Shown here: positions 35,093-43,379 of the stretch, piece after piece
How the letters are laid out: every line of letters begins with the position of its first letter
How positions within the stretch are numbered: the first letter of the stretch is position 1
Source: PALSA-505 sp036501145
GTDB lineage: Bacteria > Actinomycetota > Actinomycetes > Streptosporangiales > Streptosporangiaceae
Length of the DNA stretch: 64,000 nucleotides
Direction of reading: 5' to 3'
Assembly (NCBI GenBank): GCA_036501145.1
Contig: DASYAV010000024.1
Location: 1-64,000, forward strand
Program-made: the position numbers and the translations under genes
Notes under the pieces: generated by a model
Seen by the model: the letters and a program-made list of their open reading frames with translations, nothing else
Told to the model about the DNA's origin: nothing
Database searches by the model: none

Positions 35093-36007
35093 CTAAGGCT
35101 TGAGGGCGTCCAGGATCTCGCCCGCCCGCTGCACCGCGGCGGCCGGGTCGGCGGTGGGCGAGCCGATCTGCGGGTCCCAGTTGAGGTCGTAGAAGACCTC
35201 GGTGACGCCCTGGCCCGCCAGCCACCGGGTGTCCTCGCGGATCCGCTCGTAGGAACCGGACAGCAGCAGCCGGCTGCCGTCCCGCCCGGTCACCTCCTGG
35301 CCGGCCCGCACCACGCCGCGGCAGATGATCCGCACCGCGTCCGGGTCCCGCCCGGCCTCCCGGGCAGCGGAGCGGACCACGCCGATGCCCTCGCTGATCC
35401 GGGACAGGTCGGTCCGGCTCGAGGTCACCCAGCCCGCGGAGATCCGGCCGGCCCGTTCCAGTGCGGGGCGGGCGGTCCCGCCGAGCAGCACCGGCGGCCC
35501 GGGCCGCTGCACGGGCTTCGGCTCGACGCGGCTGGCCGGCACCGAGTAGAACTCGCCGCTGAAGCTGGACACCCCGTCCGCCCACAGCGCGTGCAGCGCG
35601 GCGAGGTATTCCTCCGCGCGGGCGCCGCGGCGCGCCATCGGCGTCCCCGTGGCCTCGAACTCCTCGGCCATCCAGCCGTTGCCGAGGCCCAGGTCGAGCC
35701 GCCCGCCGGACAGGATGTCCAGCGTGACGGCCTGCTTGGCCAGCACGGTGGGGGACAGGAACGGCAGGTTCAGTACCGCGATGCCCAGCCTGATCCGCGA
35801 CGTGCAGGCGGCCACATAGCCGTGCGCCGCGACCGGATCCAGCACGCTGTGATACACCGGCTCCAGGGGTGAGTCCACCGGGACCAGCAGCCGCTGGAAC
35901 GTCCACAGCGAGTCGTAGCCGGCCTGCTCGGCCCTGGAAGCGAAGGCAGCCAGGTTCTCCGGAGTCGCCCAGGTGCCGGAAACCGGTGCGCCAAATCCGA
36001 TCTTCAT
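35093..36007 (-). CDS. LLM-class F420-dependent oxidoreductase
   Basis: A 304-residue luciferase-like TIM-barrel protein. 'MKIGFGAPVSGTWATPENL', 'AEQAGYDSLWTFQRLL' and 'GGRLDLGLGNGWMAEEFEA' are typical of F420-dependent members in actinobacteria. It probably reduces or oxidises a small substrate with F420; FMN is possible. TAGGCT lies exactly seven bases before the ATG and there is no ribosome binding site, so the message may be leaderless. It is divergent from the next gene with only 45 bases between. Confidence 0.88.
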   Translation of the reverse strand: MKIGFGAPVSGTWATPENLAAFASRAEQAGYDSLWTFQRLLVPVDSPLEPVYHSVLDPVAAHGYVAACTSRIRLGIAVLNLPFLSPTVLAKQAVTLDILSGGRLDLGLGNGWMAEEFEATGTPMARRGARAEEYLAALHALWADGVSSFSGEFYSVPASRVEPKPVQRPGPPVLLGGTARPALERAGRISAGWVTSSRTDLSRISEGIGVVRSAAREAGRDPDAVRIICRGVVRAGQEVTGRDGSRLLLSGSYERIREDTRWLAGQGVTEVFYDLNWDPQIGSPTADPAAAVQRAGEILDALKP

Positions 36008-36014
36008 GCTGGAC

Positions 36015-36020
36015 AGCCTA
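36015..36020 (-). promoter_or_regulatory. -10 box for a leaderless LLM message
   Basis: TAGGCT on the reverse strand is followed by seven bases and then the ATG. The spacing puts the transcription start on the start codon. Confidence 0.4.
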
Positions 36021-36052
36021 GTGATCGTCGTTGAACGGAAAGCAGGTAGCCG

Positions 36053-36853
36053 ATGGAATCGAGTGCCCGGGTATGGATCGCCGCGCTGCGTGGTTCGCAG
36101 CAGCGGCTGGCGGCGCTGGTGGGCACGCTGAGCCCCGAGCAGCTGCGCGGGCGGTCTTACTGCACCGAATGGAGCGTCGCCCAGGTGCTGTCCCACCTCG
36201 GCAGCCAGGCGGAGATCGCCCAGACCAGCCTGGCCGCGACGCTGTCCGGCGGCGAGCCGCTGGGCATGCCGGACTTCCAGCGGATCTGGGCGGTGTGGGA
36301 CGCCAGGGATCCCGATGAGCAGGCGGCCAGGGCGCTGGCCGAGGACGCCCGGCAGGTGGCCAGCCTTGACCAGCTCAGCGACGAGCAGCTGGACGGCATC
36401 CGCGCCCAGATGTTCGGCATGGAGTTCGACGCGGCCGGCCTGGTGGCGCTGCGCCTGGGTGAGCACGCCGTGCATTCCTGGGACGTCGCGGTCAGCTTCG
36501 ACCCGGCGGCGACCGTCGCCGCCGACTGTGTGGCGCTGCTGGTGGACCGGATCCCGATGGTCGCCGGGCGGGCCGGGAAGTTCACCGGGGAACGCGCCGC
36601 GGTGCGCATCCACACCACCGGTCCGGACCGCGAATTCCTGCTCGAGGTGGCCGACCCGGTGTCGCTGACCGCGGTCGCGCCCGGCCAGGATGACCAGGCA
36701 TCCGCTGGCCAGACGGCGCGCATCGAGATGCCCGCGGAGGCGCTGCTGCGCCTGGTGTACGGCCGGCTCGGCCCGGACCCCACCCCGCCGGTGCGGGTGA
36801 TCTCCGGGCAGATCAGCCTGGACCTGCTGCGCCGCACATTCCCCGGTTTCTGA
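36053..36853 (+). CDS. Maleylpyruvate isomerase family mycothiol-dependent enzyme
   Basis: A 266-residue DinB/MDMPI-like protein: 'WSVAQVLSHLGSQAEIAQTS' near residue 42 and 'HAVHSWDVAVSFDP' near residue 140 match the N-terminal four-helix MDMPI domain, whose His/Glu residues bind metal. A C-terminal beta domain ends in a LysR-like 'GQISLDLLRRTFPGF'. Such enzymes transfer or isomerise with mycothiol, the actinobacterial thiol, which supports the phylum call. Confidence 0.85.
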   Translation: MESSARVWIAALRGSQQRLAALVGTLSPEQLRGRSYCTEWSVAQVLSHLGSQAEIAQTSLAATLSGGEPLGMPDFQRIWAVWDARDPDEQAARALAEDARQVASLDQLSDEQLDGIRAQMFGMEFDAAGLVALRLGEHAVHSWDVAVSFDPAATVAADCVALLVDRIPMVAGRAGKFTGERAAVRIHTTGPDREFLLEVADPVSLTAVAPGQDDQASAGQTARIEMPAEALLRLVYGRLGPDPTPPVRVISGQISLDLLRRTFPGF

Positions 36854-36985
36854 GCCAGGCACGGAATATCCGCCTGCCGCGTTGTTGTCGACGTACTGAG
36901 GGCTGCCCGGCCGTCCCGTGCAGGACGCGCAAACCGGCAGCACCATGCGGCGGAACCGGGGGCTGCCGTGTGGCGAGGGCCCGCC

Positions 36986-37017
36986 CACCGTGCGGGGCAT
37001 GGACAGGGCACACGGTG
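36986..37017. promoter_or_regulatory. Inverted repeat CACCGTG-N18-CACGGTG
   Basis: Perfect 7-base arms (36986-36992 and 37011-37017) end six bases before the AAGGGAAG ribosome binding site of the next gene. It may be an operator or an RNA hairpin. The rest of the 36854-37027 gap shows nothing else I recognise. Confidence 0.35.
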
Positions 37018-37027
37018 AAGGGAAGTA

Positions 37028-37858
37028 ATGAGCGACCGGCGTTTCGACATGTCCGGCCAGCAGATCACAGCCAGCGTCCTGGCGGCGGTCACCGGTGCCG
37101 TCCTGGCGTCCTATCTCGGGGTGGCGGGGACGATCATCGGCACCGCGGTGATGAGCGTGGCCGGCACCGCGGGCACCGCGGTCTACAAGCACTATCTCGG
37201 CCGTACCGCGGGACACCTGAAGGAGACGGCGAAGGTCGCCGCGGCGCACCGGGCGGCCGAATGGATGACGGCCGGCACGCGCACCGCGGTGATGCCGGGC
37301 CAGGCCGCCGGGGGCAAGAACGACACCGAGCCCGCTGGCACAGAGGGCCCAGGTCCTCCCGGGGACGGCGGCGCCGATCCGGCCGGGGAGGCCGGCCGGG
37401 ATGACAGCGCCGCGGCCACCTCCGCGGGCTGGCTGGCGAGGTGGCGGGCCGCGGTGCTCGGCTGGCCGATGTGGCTGCGGCTGGCGGCGGCCAGCGCGGT
37501 GGTCTTCGTCGGCGTGATCGGCGCCGTCAGCGTGGTCGAGGTGGCCGCGGGCAAGCCGCTGCAGACCGTCGTCTGGAACCACAAGGCGTCCGGCACCACC
37601 GTGGGCAACCTGGTCGGCAGCCAGCCCGCGAAGACCAAGAGCCCGGCCAGGCGGCACGCCAAGCCGTCCGGCACGGCATCGTCTTCACCGCCCCCGGCCA
37701 GCAGACGGACCGGCTCGGCCAGCCCTTCAGTCAGCCCCTCATCCAGCTCGCCGTCGCCATCACCGTCACCGTCGACGAGCACGAGCTCACCGCCGGCCTC
37801 GTCGTCACCCAGCCCATCCACGGCCCGTTCGGGGACGGCGAAGGCCGCCACCGGCTGA
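37028..37858 (+). CDS. Membrane protein with Gly-zipper-like N-terminus and Ser/Pro-rich tail
   Basis: A 276-residue protein. Residues 12-50 form a Gly/Ala-rich hydrophobic hairpin 'AAVTGAVLASYLGVAGTIIG' and 'AVMSVAGTAGTAVY'. An acidic linker (95-135) leads to one transmembrane helix 'LRLAAASAVVFVGVIGAVSVV' near 155-175, and the last 80 residues are Ser/Pro/Thr-rich, a likely cell-wall-spanning or disordered outer tail. No enzyme domain is seen and the function is unknown. AAGGGAAG precedes the ATG. Confidence 0.75.
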   Translation: MSDRRFDMSGQQITASVLAAVTGAVLASYLGVAGTIIGTAVMSVAGTAGTAVYKHYLGRTAGHLKETAKVAAAHRAAEWMTAGTRTAVMPGQAAGGKNDTEPAGTEGPGPPGDGGADPAGEAGRDDSAAATSAGWLARWRAAVLGWPMWLRLAAASAVVFVGVIGAVSVVEVAAGKPLQTVVWNHKASGTTVGNLVGSQPAKTKSPARRHAKPSGTASSSPPPASRRTGSASPSVSPSSSSPSPSPSPSTSTSSPPASSSPSPSTARSGTAKAATG

Positions 37859-37933
37859 CCGCCCGTTCGGCCGGCCGACGGGATCTCGTTGCCTGACGCT
37901 CAGCGCCGGTAAAGACTGCCGGTGTACCGTCTG

Positions 37934-37955
37934 GGACCCGGCCCGTCCCGGGTCC
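37934..37955 (+). promoter_or_regulatory. Leader hairpin before the phospholipase C-like gene
   Basis: GGACCCGG and CCGGGTCC form a perfect 8-bp stem with a 6-base loop, ending 19 bases before the AGGAGGTAA ribosome binding site. It could be a terminator for the preceding gene or a leader structure. Confidence 0.4.
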
Positions 37956-37983
37956 TGGAGCAGCCTGCCGTCAGGAGGTAACA

Positions 37984-39627
37984 GTGGACACCGGCCACAC
38001 CGACACCGGCCCCAGCGGATCTGACCCCAGTGGGCCTGACCCCAGCGATGCTGGCCAGGATCCGAGCCGGCGCGTATTCGTGCTCGGCGGGGCGGCGCTG
38101 GGTGCCGCGGGGGTCATGGCCGGGCGGGGCGGCCGGCCGACCGGCAGGCAGGCCGGGCTGATCGAGGCCGCGGCCGGGGTGCAGCCCACCAGCAAGCCGA
38201 CGCTGAGCGACATCGAGCACGTGGTCATCCTGATGCAGGAGAACCGCTCCTTCGACCACTACTTCGGCACTCTGTCCGGGGTACGCGGGTTCTCCGACCC
38301 GGATGTGCTGACCCAGACCGTCGGCGGCAAGAAGTACCCGGTCTGGGACCAGTTCGGCTACAAGCCCGGCACCGGCGTGGACGCGGCGGCCTACATGCAG
38401 CCGTTCCACCTGCTCAGCGACCCGCCGCTGAAGGATGGCGAGACCACCAACGACATCACGCACTCCTGGGGGCCGCAGCACCAGAGCTGGAACAACGGCG
38501 CCATGGACAGCTTCATGACCGCGCACCTGGCCGCCGACGGGGACAGCAACGGCCCGGTGACCATGGGCTACTTCACCAAGTCCGAGCTGGCCTTCTACTA
38601 CGCGCTGGCCGACGCGTTCACCATCTGCGACGGCTACCACTGCTCGGTGCTCGGCCCCACCGACCCGAACCGGCTCATGTCGCTGTCGGCCTCCATCGAC
38701 CCGAACGGCACCGGCGGTGGTCCGGTGGTGGAGACATTCAGCGACCCGATCGCCGAATACAACACGCTGAGCTGGGAGACCATGCCCGAGGCGCTGCTGA
38801 AGGCCGGGGTGAGCTGGAAGGTCTACAACGATCCGCTGGGCCTGATCGGGCTCAGCCCGCTGCCGTTCTTCAAGGCCTACAACGACCCGCTGTCGGTCAC
38901 CGGCCTCGAACTGATCGCCAAGGCGCTCACCCCCAGCTACCCGGGGGATTTCGCCGCCGACGTGGCCGCGGGCAGCCTGCCCTCGGTGTCCTGGATCATC
39001 CCGCCGCTGGCCGAGTGCGAGCACCCGGCGGCGCCGCCCGAGTTCGGTGAGTACCTGGTCCAGCAGGTACTCAGCACCCTGGTCGCCAACCCGGACGTGT
39101 GGGCCAAGACCGTGCTGTTCGTCGTCTACGACGAGAACGGCGGCTTCTTCGACCACGTGCCGCCGGTCACGGCGCCGGCCGGCACCGCGGACGAGTACCT
39201 GACCGTGAGCCCGCTGCCGTCGGCGGCGTCCGGCATCGCCGGGCCGGTCGGCCTCGGGTTCCGCACGCCGTGCCTGGTCATCTCGCCGTTCAGCCGCGGC
39301 GGCTATCTGTGCTCCGACACGTTCGACCACACCTCGCTGCTGCGGTTCATCGAGACCAGGTTCGGCGTCACCGTGCCCAACCTGTCGGCCTGGCGGCGCG
39401 GCGTCACCGGCGACATGACCACGGCCCTGGACCTGGTCAACCCGCCGAGGACCGGTGTGCCATCGCTGCCTGAGACCTCGCTGTACGGCGACCTGAAGAT
39501 CGTGGAGCAGGCGGTGCTCAACGCGCTGGCCGGGACCGAGGACGTCGGCATCCCCTACCCGCTCCCGGACAAGAACTCCATGCCGTCCCAGATGACGGCC
39601 CCGAAGCGCCCGCCCGTGCCCTCCTGA
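37984..39627 (+). CDS. Phospholipase C/AcpA-type phosphoesterase (Tat-exported)
   Basis: A 547-residue member of the alkaline-phosphatase-like phosphoesterase family that includes bacterial phospholipase C and AcpA. 'DIEHVVILMQENRSFDHYFG' near residue 80 carries the conserved metal/active-site Asn and Asp/His residues; 'FVVYDENGGFFDHVPP' near 380 and 'FDHTSLLRFIETRFGV' near 450 complete the site. Residues 28-48 read SRRVFVLGGAALGAAGVMA, a twin-arginine signal, so the enzyme is exported folded. AGGAGGTAACA precedes GTG 37984. It probably releases phosphate or diacylglycerol from phospholipid outside the cell. Confidence 0.92.
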   Translation: MDTGHTDTGPSGSDPSGPDPSDAGQDPSRRVFVLGGAALGAAGVMAGRGGRPTGRQAGLIEAAAGVQPTSKPTLSDIEHVVILMQENRSFDHYFGTLSGVRGFSDPDVLTQTVGGKKYPVWDQFGYKPGTGVDAAAYMQPFHLLSDPPLKDGETTNDITHSWGPQHQSWNNGAMDSFMTAHLAADGDSNGPVTMGYFTKSELAFYYALADAFTICDGYHCSVLGPTDPNRLMSLSASIDPNGTGGGPVVETFSDPIAEYNTLSWETMPEALLKAGVSWKVYNDPLGLIGLSPLPFFKAYNDPLSVTGLELIAKALTPSYPGDFAADVAAGSLPSVSWIIPPLAECEHPAAPPEFGEYLVQQVLSTLVANPDVWAKTVLFVVYDENGGFFDHVPPVTAPAGTADEYLTVSPLPSAASGIAGPVGLGFRTPCLVISPFSRGGYLCSDTFDHTSLLRFIETRFGVTVPNLSAWRRGVTGDMTTALDLVNPPRTGVPSLPETSLYGDLKIVEQAVLNALAGTEDVGIPYPLPDKNSMPSQMTAPKRPPVPS

Positions 39628-39663
39628 CCGCTGCCCGCTGACCGGCCCAGCCGTTACGGCGGC

Positions 39664-39906
39664 TCAGTCGTTACGGTGGCGCAGCGTGTCAAGCCGCTCC
39701 TGGTACTCCTGCGTGCTGATCTCGCCGCGGGCGTACCGCTCGGCCAGGATGTCCTCGGGGCTGCCGGCCGGCGGACGCCACCTGCGCCAGCGGCGGACGG
39801 CGAAGACGGCGAGGGCGGCGATCCCGCCCCAGATGATGAGCATCCAGCAGACCCAGGCCAACGCCCACCACCCGGTCCAGTGACCGCCGTGGCTGCTCCA
39901 CCACAT
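39664..39906 (-). CDS. Small SHOCT-domain membrane protein
   Basis: An 80-residue protein with one Trp-rich transmembrane helix (residues 12-38) and a C-terminal SHOCT motif 'DILAERYARGEISTQEYQER'. SHOCT domains are short oligomerisation helices on many small membrane proteins. GGAGGGAGG precedes the ATG. It is the last gene on the strand after the response regulator, 20 bases downstream, and may belong to that operon. Confidence 0.85.
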   Translation of the reverse strand: MWWSSHGGHWTGWWALAWVCWMLIIWGGIAALAVFAVRRWRRWRPPAGSPEDILAERYARGEISTQEYQERLDTLRHRND

Positions 39907-39926
39907 ACGCCGCCTCCCTCCTGTCC

Positions 39927-40592
39927 TCAGGCCACCCAGCCGGGCCGGGCCAGGCCCGACTCGTAGGCGAACACCACAAGCTGGGCCCGGTCCCGCGCAC
40001 CTAGCTTGATCATGATCCGGCTGACGTGGGTCTTGGCGGTGGCCGGGCTCACCACCAGCCGCTGCGCGATCTCGTCGTTGGAAAGCCCCAGCGCGACCAG
40101 GCCCATAACCTCACGCTCGCGTTCGGTGAGGTCGTCGATGCCCGGCAGCGCCAGCGGCTCCTTGGCCCGCCGGGCGAACTCTTCGATCAGCCGCCGGGTC
40201 ACCCCCGGCGAGAGCAGCGACTCGCCCGCGGCCACCACCCGGATGGCCTTGATGAGGTCGGCCGGCTCGGTGTCCTTGACCAGGAACCCGCTGGCGCCCA
40301 GCCGGATCGCCTCGAAGATGTACTCGTTGGTCTCGAACGTGGTGAGGATGACGACCCGGACGTCGGCCAGCGCCGGGTCGCTGAGGATGCGCCGGCTCGC
40401 CTCCAGGCCGTCGAGCCCCGGCATCCTGATGTCCATCAGCACCACGTCGGGCCGTTGCGACCTGGCCAGGCTGACCGCCTGCTCGCCGTCGGCCGCCTCG
40501 CCGACCACTTCGACGCCGTCTTCCGCGCCGAGCAGCGCACGGAAACCAGCACGGACCAGCATCTGATCGTCGGCGACCAGGATACGGATCAT
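39927..40592 (-). CDS. NarL/DesR-type response regulator
   Basis: A 221-residue two-domain regulator: receiver with acidic DD at 8-9, phosphoacceptor Asp54 in 'VVLMDIRMPG' and Lys in 'LVKDTEP'; C-terminal LuxR helix-turn-helix 'LTEREREVMGLVALGLSNDE'. Its ATG overlaps the TGA of the histidine kinase gene upstream by four bases, so they form a two-component pair. Confidence 0.95.
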   Translation of the reverse strand: MIRILVADDQMLVRAGFRALLGAEDGVEVVGEAADGEQAVSLARSQRPDVVLMDIRMPGLDGLEASRRILSDPALADVRVVILTTFETNEYIFEAIRLGASGFLVKDTEPADLIKAIRVVAAGESLLSPGVTRRLIEEFARRAKEPLALPGIDDLTEREREVMGLVALGLSNDEIAQRLVVSPATAKTHVSRIMIKLGARDRAQLVVFAYESGLARPGWVA

Positions 40593-41839
40593 GACTTCCC
40601 TTCCGGAGCCAGGTCAGCGGCCGGTTCGAGGGGCAGCCGGGCCACCACCTGGAAGCCGCCGCCCGGCCGGGCGCCAGCCGACAGGTCGCCACCAGCCGCG
40701 GCGGCCCGCTCCCGCATCCCGGCCAGCCCCCGGCCGTCGCTGCCCGGCCGGGCGGCCGGCTGCGGGCCGCGGCCGTCGTCGGCCACCCGCACGGTCAGAT
40801 CCCGGTCACCATACTCGAGGCGGACCGTGACGGTGGCCGGCCCGGCATGCCGCCGGGCGTTGGTCAGCGACTCCTGAACGATGCGGAACGCGGTCAGCCC
40901 CAGCCCGGCCGGCACCGGCCGCGGCTGGCCGGCCACCTCCATCCCGGCCTCGAGCCCGGCCGTTGATGACGCCGCCACCAGGGCCTCCAGGTCAGCCAGG
41001 CCGCGCGCGGGCCGCCGCGGCGCCCCGCTGTCCGCCGCCCCGCGCACCGTGCCGATCACCAGCCGCAACTCGTCCAGGGTGTCCTTGCTCACCTGCTTGA
41101 TCGCGGTCAGCGCGGCGGCCGCCTGCTCGGGCTGGCGCTCCAGCAGGTGCAGCCCCACACCGGCCTGCACGCTGATCAGCGAGATGTTGTGGCCGATCAG
41201 GTCGTGCAGTTCGCGCGCGATGTGCAGCCGCTCCTCGCTGACCTGCCTGCGGCCTTCCTCGTCTCTGGTGCGCTCGGCCTCGATCGCCCGCTGCCGAAGC
41301 GAATCGAGGTAGGCCCGGCGCAGCCGGACCACCTCACCGGCGCCCAGCACGATCAGCAGCCAGACCACCGCCCAGGCGAGCGTGCTGCCGCTGATCGGGT
41401 AGCCGGTCAGCCAGGACAGCCACAGGTTCGCCGACAGCACCGCCGCGCCCAGCCACGCGGCCAGCCGGTGACCGGAGGTGACGGCGGTGAAGAACGCGAC
41501 ATACAGGCCGAGGAAGGCCATCTCGCCCGGGTAGCCGAGCAGGTAGTACAGCATCACCGCGGTCACGTTGAGCACCAGCACCTGAACCGGGCGCTGCCGC
41601 CTGGCCACCAGCGCCAGCGCGCTCACCACGAGCAGCGCGACACCGAACCCGTCCAGCGGCCGGTGCGCAGGCGGGGCGAAATGCCCTGCGTAACCGGCCA
41701 GCGGGGCACTGATCTCCACGGTGCCGACCACGGCCACGATCGCGACGTCCAGCACCCAGGGGCTGGGCGGCCGCAGCCAGCGGGCCAGCCCCGGTGCCCA
41801 CGGCACCGGCGGCCGGTGCGCGGGCCGCGACGTCTGCAT
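40589..41839 (-). CDS. Sensor histidine kinase (HisKA_3/NarX type)
   Basis: A 416-residue kinase with five or six N-terminal transmembrane helices (about 25-165), a short coiled coil, the dimerisation/phosphoacceptor motif 'ERLHIARELHDLIGHNISL' and the ATPase domain ending in 'DDGRG...GRGLAGMRERA'. The ligand is unknown. It is coupled to the response regulator. TATTCT lies exactly seven bases before its ATG with no ribosome binding site, so the operon message is probably leaderless. Confidence 0.93.
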   Translation of the reverse strand: MQTSRPAHRPPVPWAPGLARWLRPPSPWVLDVAIVAVVGTVEISAPLAGYAGHFAPPAHRPLDGFGVALLVVSALALVARRQRPVQVLVLNVTAVMLYYLLGYPGEMAFLGLYVAFFTAVTSGHRLAAWLGAAVLSANLWLSWLTGYPISGSTLAWAVVWLLIVLGAGEVVRLRRAYLDSLRQRAIEAERTRDEEGRRQVSEERLHIARELHDLIGHNISLISVQAGVGLHLLERQPEQAAAALTAIKQVSKDTLDELRLVIGTVRGAADSGAPRRPARGLADLEALVAASSTAGLEAGMEVAGQPRPVPAGLGLTAFRIVQESLTNARRHAGPATVTVRLEYGDRDLTVRVADDGRGPQPAARPGSDGRGLAGMRERAAAAGGDLSAGARPGGGFQVVARLPLEPAADLAPEGKS

Positions 41840-41846
41840 GGCAGCC

Positions 41847-41852
41847 AGAATA
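41847..41852 (-). promoter_or_regulatory. -10 box for the leaderless histidine kinase operon
   Basis: TATTCT on the reverse strand, followed by GGCTGCC and the ATG. No ribosome binding site is present, so the start is set by this box. Confidence 0.45.
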
Positions 41853-41999
41853 TGCGGCTAACCGTCGTTGACCTGGGCCGCGGGACGGCGGGAAGGAAAG
41901 ATACGGCCGGGGGAGTAGCGTGACAGGCGGCCGGTGCACCCAGGGCGGTACCCGGCCGGTCTCCCGTGCCGTGACCCACCTTCCGCGAAGGAGCCGCGC

Positions 42000-43379
42000 G
42001 TGCTGGTCGCCGGAGTGGACAGCTCAACCCAGTCGGCCAAGGTGGTGCTGTGCGACGCCGCCGACGGCACGGTGGTCGGCACCGGGTCCGCGGCACACCC
42101 CGGCGGCACCGAATGCGACCCGCGGGCCTGGTGGGACGCGCTGCTCAAGGCCGGCGACGGGCTGCTCGACCGGGCCGGCGCGATCGGCGTCGCCGCCCAG
42201 CAGCACGGCATGATCGCGCTCGGCGAGGCCGGCGAGGTGCTGCGGCCCGCCCTGCTGTGGAACGACATGCGCTCCGCGCCCCAGGCCCGTGAGCTGATCG
42301 CCGAACTCGGCGGCCCGCAGGAGTGGGCCAGCCGCACCGGCAGCGTGCCCACCGCCTCGTTCACCGTGACCAAGCTCCGCTGGCTGGCCGAGCGGGAGCC
42401 GGGCAACGCCGGGCGGACCAGCACCGTCGCGCTGCCGCACGACTGGCTGACCTGGCGGCTGGCCGGGTCGCCGGCGGCCGGCCCGGTCACCGACCGGGGC
42501 GACGCGTCGGGCACCGGGTACTTCTCCACGGCCACCGGCAGCTGGCTGCCCGGCCTGGCCAGGACGGCACTCGGTCACGAGGTGGGCCTGCCGCGGCTGG
42601 CCGCCCCCGCCGAGGTGGCCGGGCACACTCCCGCCGGGGTGCCGCTGTCCGCGGGCACCGGTGACAACATGGGCGCCGCGCTCGGGCTCGGCGTGCACGA
42701 AGGCGACATGGTCATCTCCATCGGCACCTCTGGCACCGCCTACGCCGTGTCACCGCGGCCGGCCAGCGACCCGACCGGTGCGGTGGCCGGGTTCGCCGAC
42801 GCGACCGGCCGGTTCCTGCCGATCGCGGTCACCGTGAACGCGGCCCGGGTGCTGGACGTGACCGCGGGCCTGCTCGGCGTGGACACCGGCACGCTCTCCT
42901 GCCTCGCGCTGGCCGCCCGGCCGGGCGCGGACGGGCTGACCCTGCTGCCCTACCTGGACGGCGAGCGCACCCCGAACCGCCCGGACGCCAGCGGCGTGCT
43001 GAGCGGCCTCACCAGCACCAACGGCACCCGGGAGAACCTGGCCAGGGCGGCGGTGGAAGCCGTGCTCTGCTCGCTGGCCGACGCCATGGATCACGTGGCC
43101 GCGGTCGCCGGCCGGCCGCGCCGGGTGCTGCTCATCGGCGGCGGCGCCCGCTCGGCCGCGGTCCGCGCGCTGGCTCCGGGGATCTTCGGCACCGAGGTGG
43201 TGGTGCCGGAAGCGGCCGAATACGTGGCGGTCGGCGCGGCCCGGCAGGCGGCGTGGGCGCTGGCCGGGACGGCCGGGCCACCGCCGTGGCCGGCCCCGCC
43301 GTCGGCCAGTTACCGCGCCTGCCCGGTGCCGCAGGTGCGGGCGGCCTACGCGGCGCTGCGGGAGGCGACCGCGCCATGA
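42000..43379 (+). CDS. xylB: Xylulokinase (FGGY family)
   Basis: A 459-residue sugar kinase. The opening 'VAGVDSSTQSAKVVL' is the first FGGY phosphate-binding motif; 'AAQQHGMIALGEAGEVLRPA' and 'LLWNDMRS' match D-xylulose kinases, and 'VISIGTSGTAYAVS' plus 'LIGGGARSAAVRALA' bind ATP. It phosphorylates D-xylulose for the pentose phosphate route. GTG 42000 follows AAGGAG by six bases. It is coupled to the FAD oxidase gene downstream; the xylose isomerase gene lies 5 kb away. Confidence 0.93.
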   Translation: MLVAGVDSSTQSAKVVLCDAADGTVVGTGSAAHPGGTECDPRAWWDALLKAGDGLLDRAGAIGVAAQQHGMIALGEAGEVLRPALLWNDMRSAPQARELIAELGGPQEWASRTGSVPTASFTVTKLRWLAEREPGNAGRTSTVALPHDWLTWRLAGSPAAGPVTDRGDASGTGYFSTATGSWLPGLARTALGHEVGLPRLAAPAEVAGHTPAGVPLSAGTGDNMGAALGLGVHEGDMVISIGTSGTAYAVSPRPASDPTGAVAGFADATGRFLPIAVTVNAARVLDVTAGLLGVDTGTLSCLALAARPGADGLTLLPYLDGERTPNRPDASGVLSGLTSTNGTRENLARAAVEAVLCSLADAMDHVAAVAGRPRRVLLIGGGARSAAVRALAPGIFGTEVVVPEAAEYVAVGAARQAAWALAGTAGPPPWPAPPSASYRACPVPQVRAAYAALREATAP